A DNA stretch of 26,632 nucleotides, from contig CP070672.1 in the NCBI GenBank assembly GCA_020351895.1, forward strand, positions 3,904,804 to 3,931,435, written 5' to 3'. The stretch is from Thermoplasmata archaeon. Its GTDB lineage: Archaea > Thermoplasmatota > Thermoplasmata > GCA-020350865. Positions 24,596-26,632 of the stretch are shown in pieces; the first letter of the stretch is position 1; every line of letters starts with the position of its first letter. The position numbers were made by a program, and so were the translations under genes. A model generated the notes under the pieces. That model ran no database searches, was not told the origin of the DNA, and saw only the letters and a list, made by a program, of their open reading frames with translations.

Positions 24596-24691
24596 GGAGG
24601 AAATTTGGGAGAGCTTTATTAACTTCCGGTCACAAAGATTTGCTGAGAGTGTTTATCAAATCTGACCTTAATTGGGTGGAAAAAAGGCAAA

Positions 24692-24699
24692 GGAGATGA
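24692..24699 (+). promoter_or_regulatory. Shine-Dalgarno that points to an AUA start
   Basis: GGAGATGA differs at one base from the ideal GGAGGTGA. Counting from its GGAG, the ATA at 24704 lies eight bases on, normal spacing. The only ATG nearby (24696) is in another frame and stops after three codons. Confidence 0.5.
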
Positions 24700-24703
24700 G
24701 AAT

Positions 24704-25576
24704 ATAAGGAATTTCAAAGAGGATAACGATGGAGTAGCGGCAGTGATAGGCACGATAATGGGTCTAATGGTGTTCTTGGCCTTCATTTCCCTATTCGTGT
24801 TGTACTGGGTTCCCGTAATGATGGAGGACAATGAAGCAAGCCATATGAGAACAGTTATAGATCAATTCGGTGACCTAAGAAAAATGGTGGACAACCAGAT
24901 AATTACAGATAACAGGAACATCACACCTCATTCACCCATCAAACTAGGAGCCGATGGAGTACCGATGTTCGAGAGGGAAACCCCCAGCGAACTTTCACTT
25001 AAACTTAGTAGCGATTTCTATAACATATCATTCCAGGACAACGGTGAGGACATAAATGAGAACGCAAAGGGTGGCATACACTTAACCGCCTACAATAGAT
25101 TCTATGTCAGGCAGACCTTGGTATACTCAAATGGAGCGGTTATAATAAGTCAAAAGAAAGGAGATGTGATGAAGATAGAACCAACTTTCAATGTGGAGAA
25201 AGAGGGCAATAATACAACTCTTTCCATGACATTGATATCTCTTTTGCATGACACTGATGACAGTATCACAGGTATCAGTACCGAGGGAGTGACAACCAGG
25301 CTCTTATACACTGATAGGTGGACATACACCAACATTACAAGCTCCGACAGAATGGTGGAATTCCATGTTGAATCGAGATACCTGGAAGTGTGGGAAGATT
25401 ACTATGACGGCATCCTCCGAGGAGCCGGTCTCGTGGATGGTGTGGATTACAGGGTAGGAATAATGGAGAGTTGGATCGGCGAGCCGGATTATCTCTTTGT
25501 AGAAATTTACGATGTTTCGGAATTTTCGCTCAACCATGCGTTTCTTGAGGCGTATATCGGGAGAGCGGCCACATGA
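24704..25576 (+). CDS. Pilin-like membrane-anchored surface protein with apparent AUA start
   Basis: A protein of about 290 residues if read from ATA at 24704. This gives a typical class III leader, (M)RNFKEDNDG followed by VAAVIGTIMGLMVFLAFISL, with expected cleavage after the Gly. The usual gene-finder start would be GTG 24743, which falls inside the hydrophobic segment and loses the leader. The frame upstream is open to 24647 with no ATG, GTG or TTG. The extracellular part is beta-rich with several N-x-S/T sites (for example NRNITP, YTNITSS). It contains an Ala/Tyr segment KGGIHLTAYNRFYVRQTLVY typical of archaeal pilin-like (DUF1628-type) proteins. It follows the giant surface protein and precedes the secretion ATPase by 35 bases, so it is probably an exported component of the same apparatus. 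Confidence 0.75.
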   Translation: MRNFKEDNDGVAAVIGTIMGLMVFLAFISLFVLYWVPVMMEDNEASHMRTVIDQFGDLRKMVDNQIITDNRNITPHSPIKLGADGVPMFERETPSELSLKLSSDFYNISFQDNGEDINENAKGGIHLTAYNRFYVRQTLVYSNGAVIISQKKGDVMKIEPTFNVEKEGNNTTLSMTLISLLHDTDDSITGISTEGVTTRLLYTDRWTYTNITSSDRMVEFHVESRYLEVWEDYYDGILRGAGLVDGVDYRVGIMESWIGEPDYLFVEIYDVSEFSLNHAFLEAYIGRAAT

Positions 25577-25611
25577 TCATGTAGCAAATTTAGAAATTTA
25601 AGGGGTATAAT

Positions 25612-26632
25612 ATGGCAACCGAAACCTTATCAGAAAAAAAACCGGCTAAAAAAGCTGGGTCATCTGGTCTTAGGCACAGATACATGACGTTCTTTACGAA
25701 GCATTTCAACAAACAGCCCGTAAAAGTGAGATTGGCAGAGGGAATGAGGCAGGAAAAGGAGGTGGATAGAGGCTCTGTTTTAACGGGAATACCTAAGATC
25801 ACGGATCCCAACATAGAAGAAATCGATTTTTATGCTGTCAATGAGCCTTTCACTTTTGTGAGGATATATTACAATGAGGAAAAAAGCGAGTACATTTACG
25901 AGGGTATAGAACCGCAACTAACAAAAAGAGAGAAGGAAATGATGCGCTACCTTAAAGAGACTTTGAAGATGACCTTGGCCTACGATTGGGAGGAGATGAG
26001 TGAGAAGGACAGAAAAGAATACCTTGAAGAGAATCTGAAGGCCTTAATATCCAGCAGGGGCGTGAAGATGAATCCAATTACTGAGGATAAGCTTCGCTAT
26101 TATATTCTCAGAGATTTCGTGGGATACGGCCCCATAGACCTCCTGATACAGGATGAGAGAGTAGAGGATACTTCCTGCGACGGTGTTGAGATTCCAATAT
26201 TCATATTTCATAAAAAATACGAGTCCATAAAAACCTCGGTAATATTCACGGATGAGGATGAATTGAATTCCTTTGTCATCCTTCTGGGACAAAGATGCGG
26301 CAGGCAGGTATCGGTTTCCCAACCTATTCTCGACGGCACGAGTATAGAGGGACACAGAATTCAGGCGACATATTCAAAGGAGGTGACGACACGTGGGGCG
26401 TCATTTACAATCAGGCGTTATAAGGAAAAACCCTTCACACCCGTGGATCTTTTGGATTTTCACAGTGCATCCCCTGAAATGGTTGCATATCTTTGGATCG
26501 CAGTTGAGCATGGAGAGTCCATGATAATTGCAGGGGGCACAGCCAGTGGAAAGACCGCCACACTAAATGCCATCATGCTCTTCATTCCTCCTACAGCAAA
26601 GATTGTCAGTATAGAGGACACCAGGGAAATCA
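25612..26632 (+). CDS. Archaeal type II/IV secretion ATPase, GspE/FlaI-like (partial, 3' end outside window)
   Basis: The first 340 codons of a secretion ATPase that powers pilus or archaellum-type assembly from the cytoplasmic side. A Lys-rich N-terminus (1-20) is followed by an N-terminal domain with YYILRDFVGYGPIDLLIQD and VEDTSCDGVEIPIFIFHKKY (184-203), which is highly typical of the archaeal GspE/FlaI family. Next come an arginine-rich region (GASFTIRRYKEKPFTP), Walker A GGTASGKT (308-315) and the Asp box SIEDTREI (333-340) where the window ends. The ATG at 25612 follows AAGGGG. It is co-oriented with the two pilin-like genes. A FlaJ/TadC-like membrane platform gene would be expected next, outside the window. 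The N-terminal type fits pilus/secretion ATPases as well as FlaI, so no symbol is given. Confidence 0.93.
   Translation, partial: MATETLSEKKPAKKAGSSGLRHRYMTFFTKHFNKQPVKVRLAEGMRQEKEVDRGSVLTGIPKITDPNIEEIDFYAVNEPFTFVRIYYNEEKSEYIYEGIEPQLTKREKEMMRYLKETLKMTLAYDWEEMSEKDRKEYLEENLKALISSRGVKMNPITEDKLRYYILRDFVGYGPIDLLIQDERVEDTSCDGVEIPIFIFHKKYESIKTSVIFTDEDELNSFVILLGQRCGRQVSVSQPILDGTSIEGHRIQATYSKEVTTRGASFTIRRYKEKPFTPVDLLDFHSASPEMVAYLWIAVEHGESMIIAGGTASGKTATLNAIMLFIPPTAKIVSIEDTREI

Noticed and set aside
24594..24665. Leaderless GTG frame of 23 codons between the surface genes
   Set aside because: The distance from the TATA box fits, but the peptide has no recognisable feature, and it overlaps inverted repeats that explain the sequence as well. 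Not called as a gene.

Overview
The window is archaeal, most likely euryarchaeal. It carries aEF-2 with the diphthamide region and archaeal-type uS12 and uS7. It also has a geranylgeranyl reductase next to a UbiA prenyltransferase (isoprenoid lipid synthesis), a GPN-loop GTPase, class III (pilin/archaellin-type) signal peptides and an archaeal GspE/FlaI-like ATPase. TATA boxes lie 25-35 bases before starts, and Shine-Dalgarno (SD) sequences are of the GGAGGTGA type. The pilin N-termini recall Thermoplasmata-related lineages; that placement is a guess. No tRNA, rRNA, CRISPR array or insertion sequence was seen.

Left part (1-7626). A minus-strand gene start at 1-62 looks like an archaellin/pilin N-terminus cut by the window edge. 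Next is a two-gene plus-strand locus (456-5495). Its first protein combines TPR repeats, an EVE/YTH-like domain and two McrB/MoxR-type AAA modules, the first with every catalytic signature lost. The second is a DUF2357/McrC-like protein whose PD-(D/E)XK core seems to lack the catalytic lysine. This diverged McrBC/LlaJI-like locus is my best candidate for an undescribed system. A convergent TPR protein, a four-helix membrane protein, a 22-residue membrane miniprotein with its own TATA box and SD, and a zinc-ribbon protein with a charged tail follow.

Middle (7770-15128, all minus strand). In transcription order: small basic zinc protein, MFS transporter, GPN GTPase, UbiA enzyme, then rpsL-rpsG-fusA. 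uS7 has a roughly 145-residue Pro/Lys/Glu/Val-rich N-terminal extension.

15352-19476. A pilin-like secreted protein is convergent with a lipid pair (geranylgeranyl reductase then a second UbiA protein). Divergent from these is a helical-repeat protein split by one in-frame TAG.

Right part (19650-26632). A surface cluster: a 1619-residue protein with a pilin-type N-terminus, six Ig-like repeats and a velcro-closed seven-bladed FG-GAP/VCBS-like propeller; a second pilin-like protein that appears to start at AUA; and the start of a type II/IV secretion ATPase. Together these look like a secreted filament or adhesion apparatus. The clipped gene at 1-62 may belong to the same functional class.
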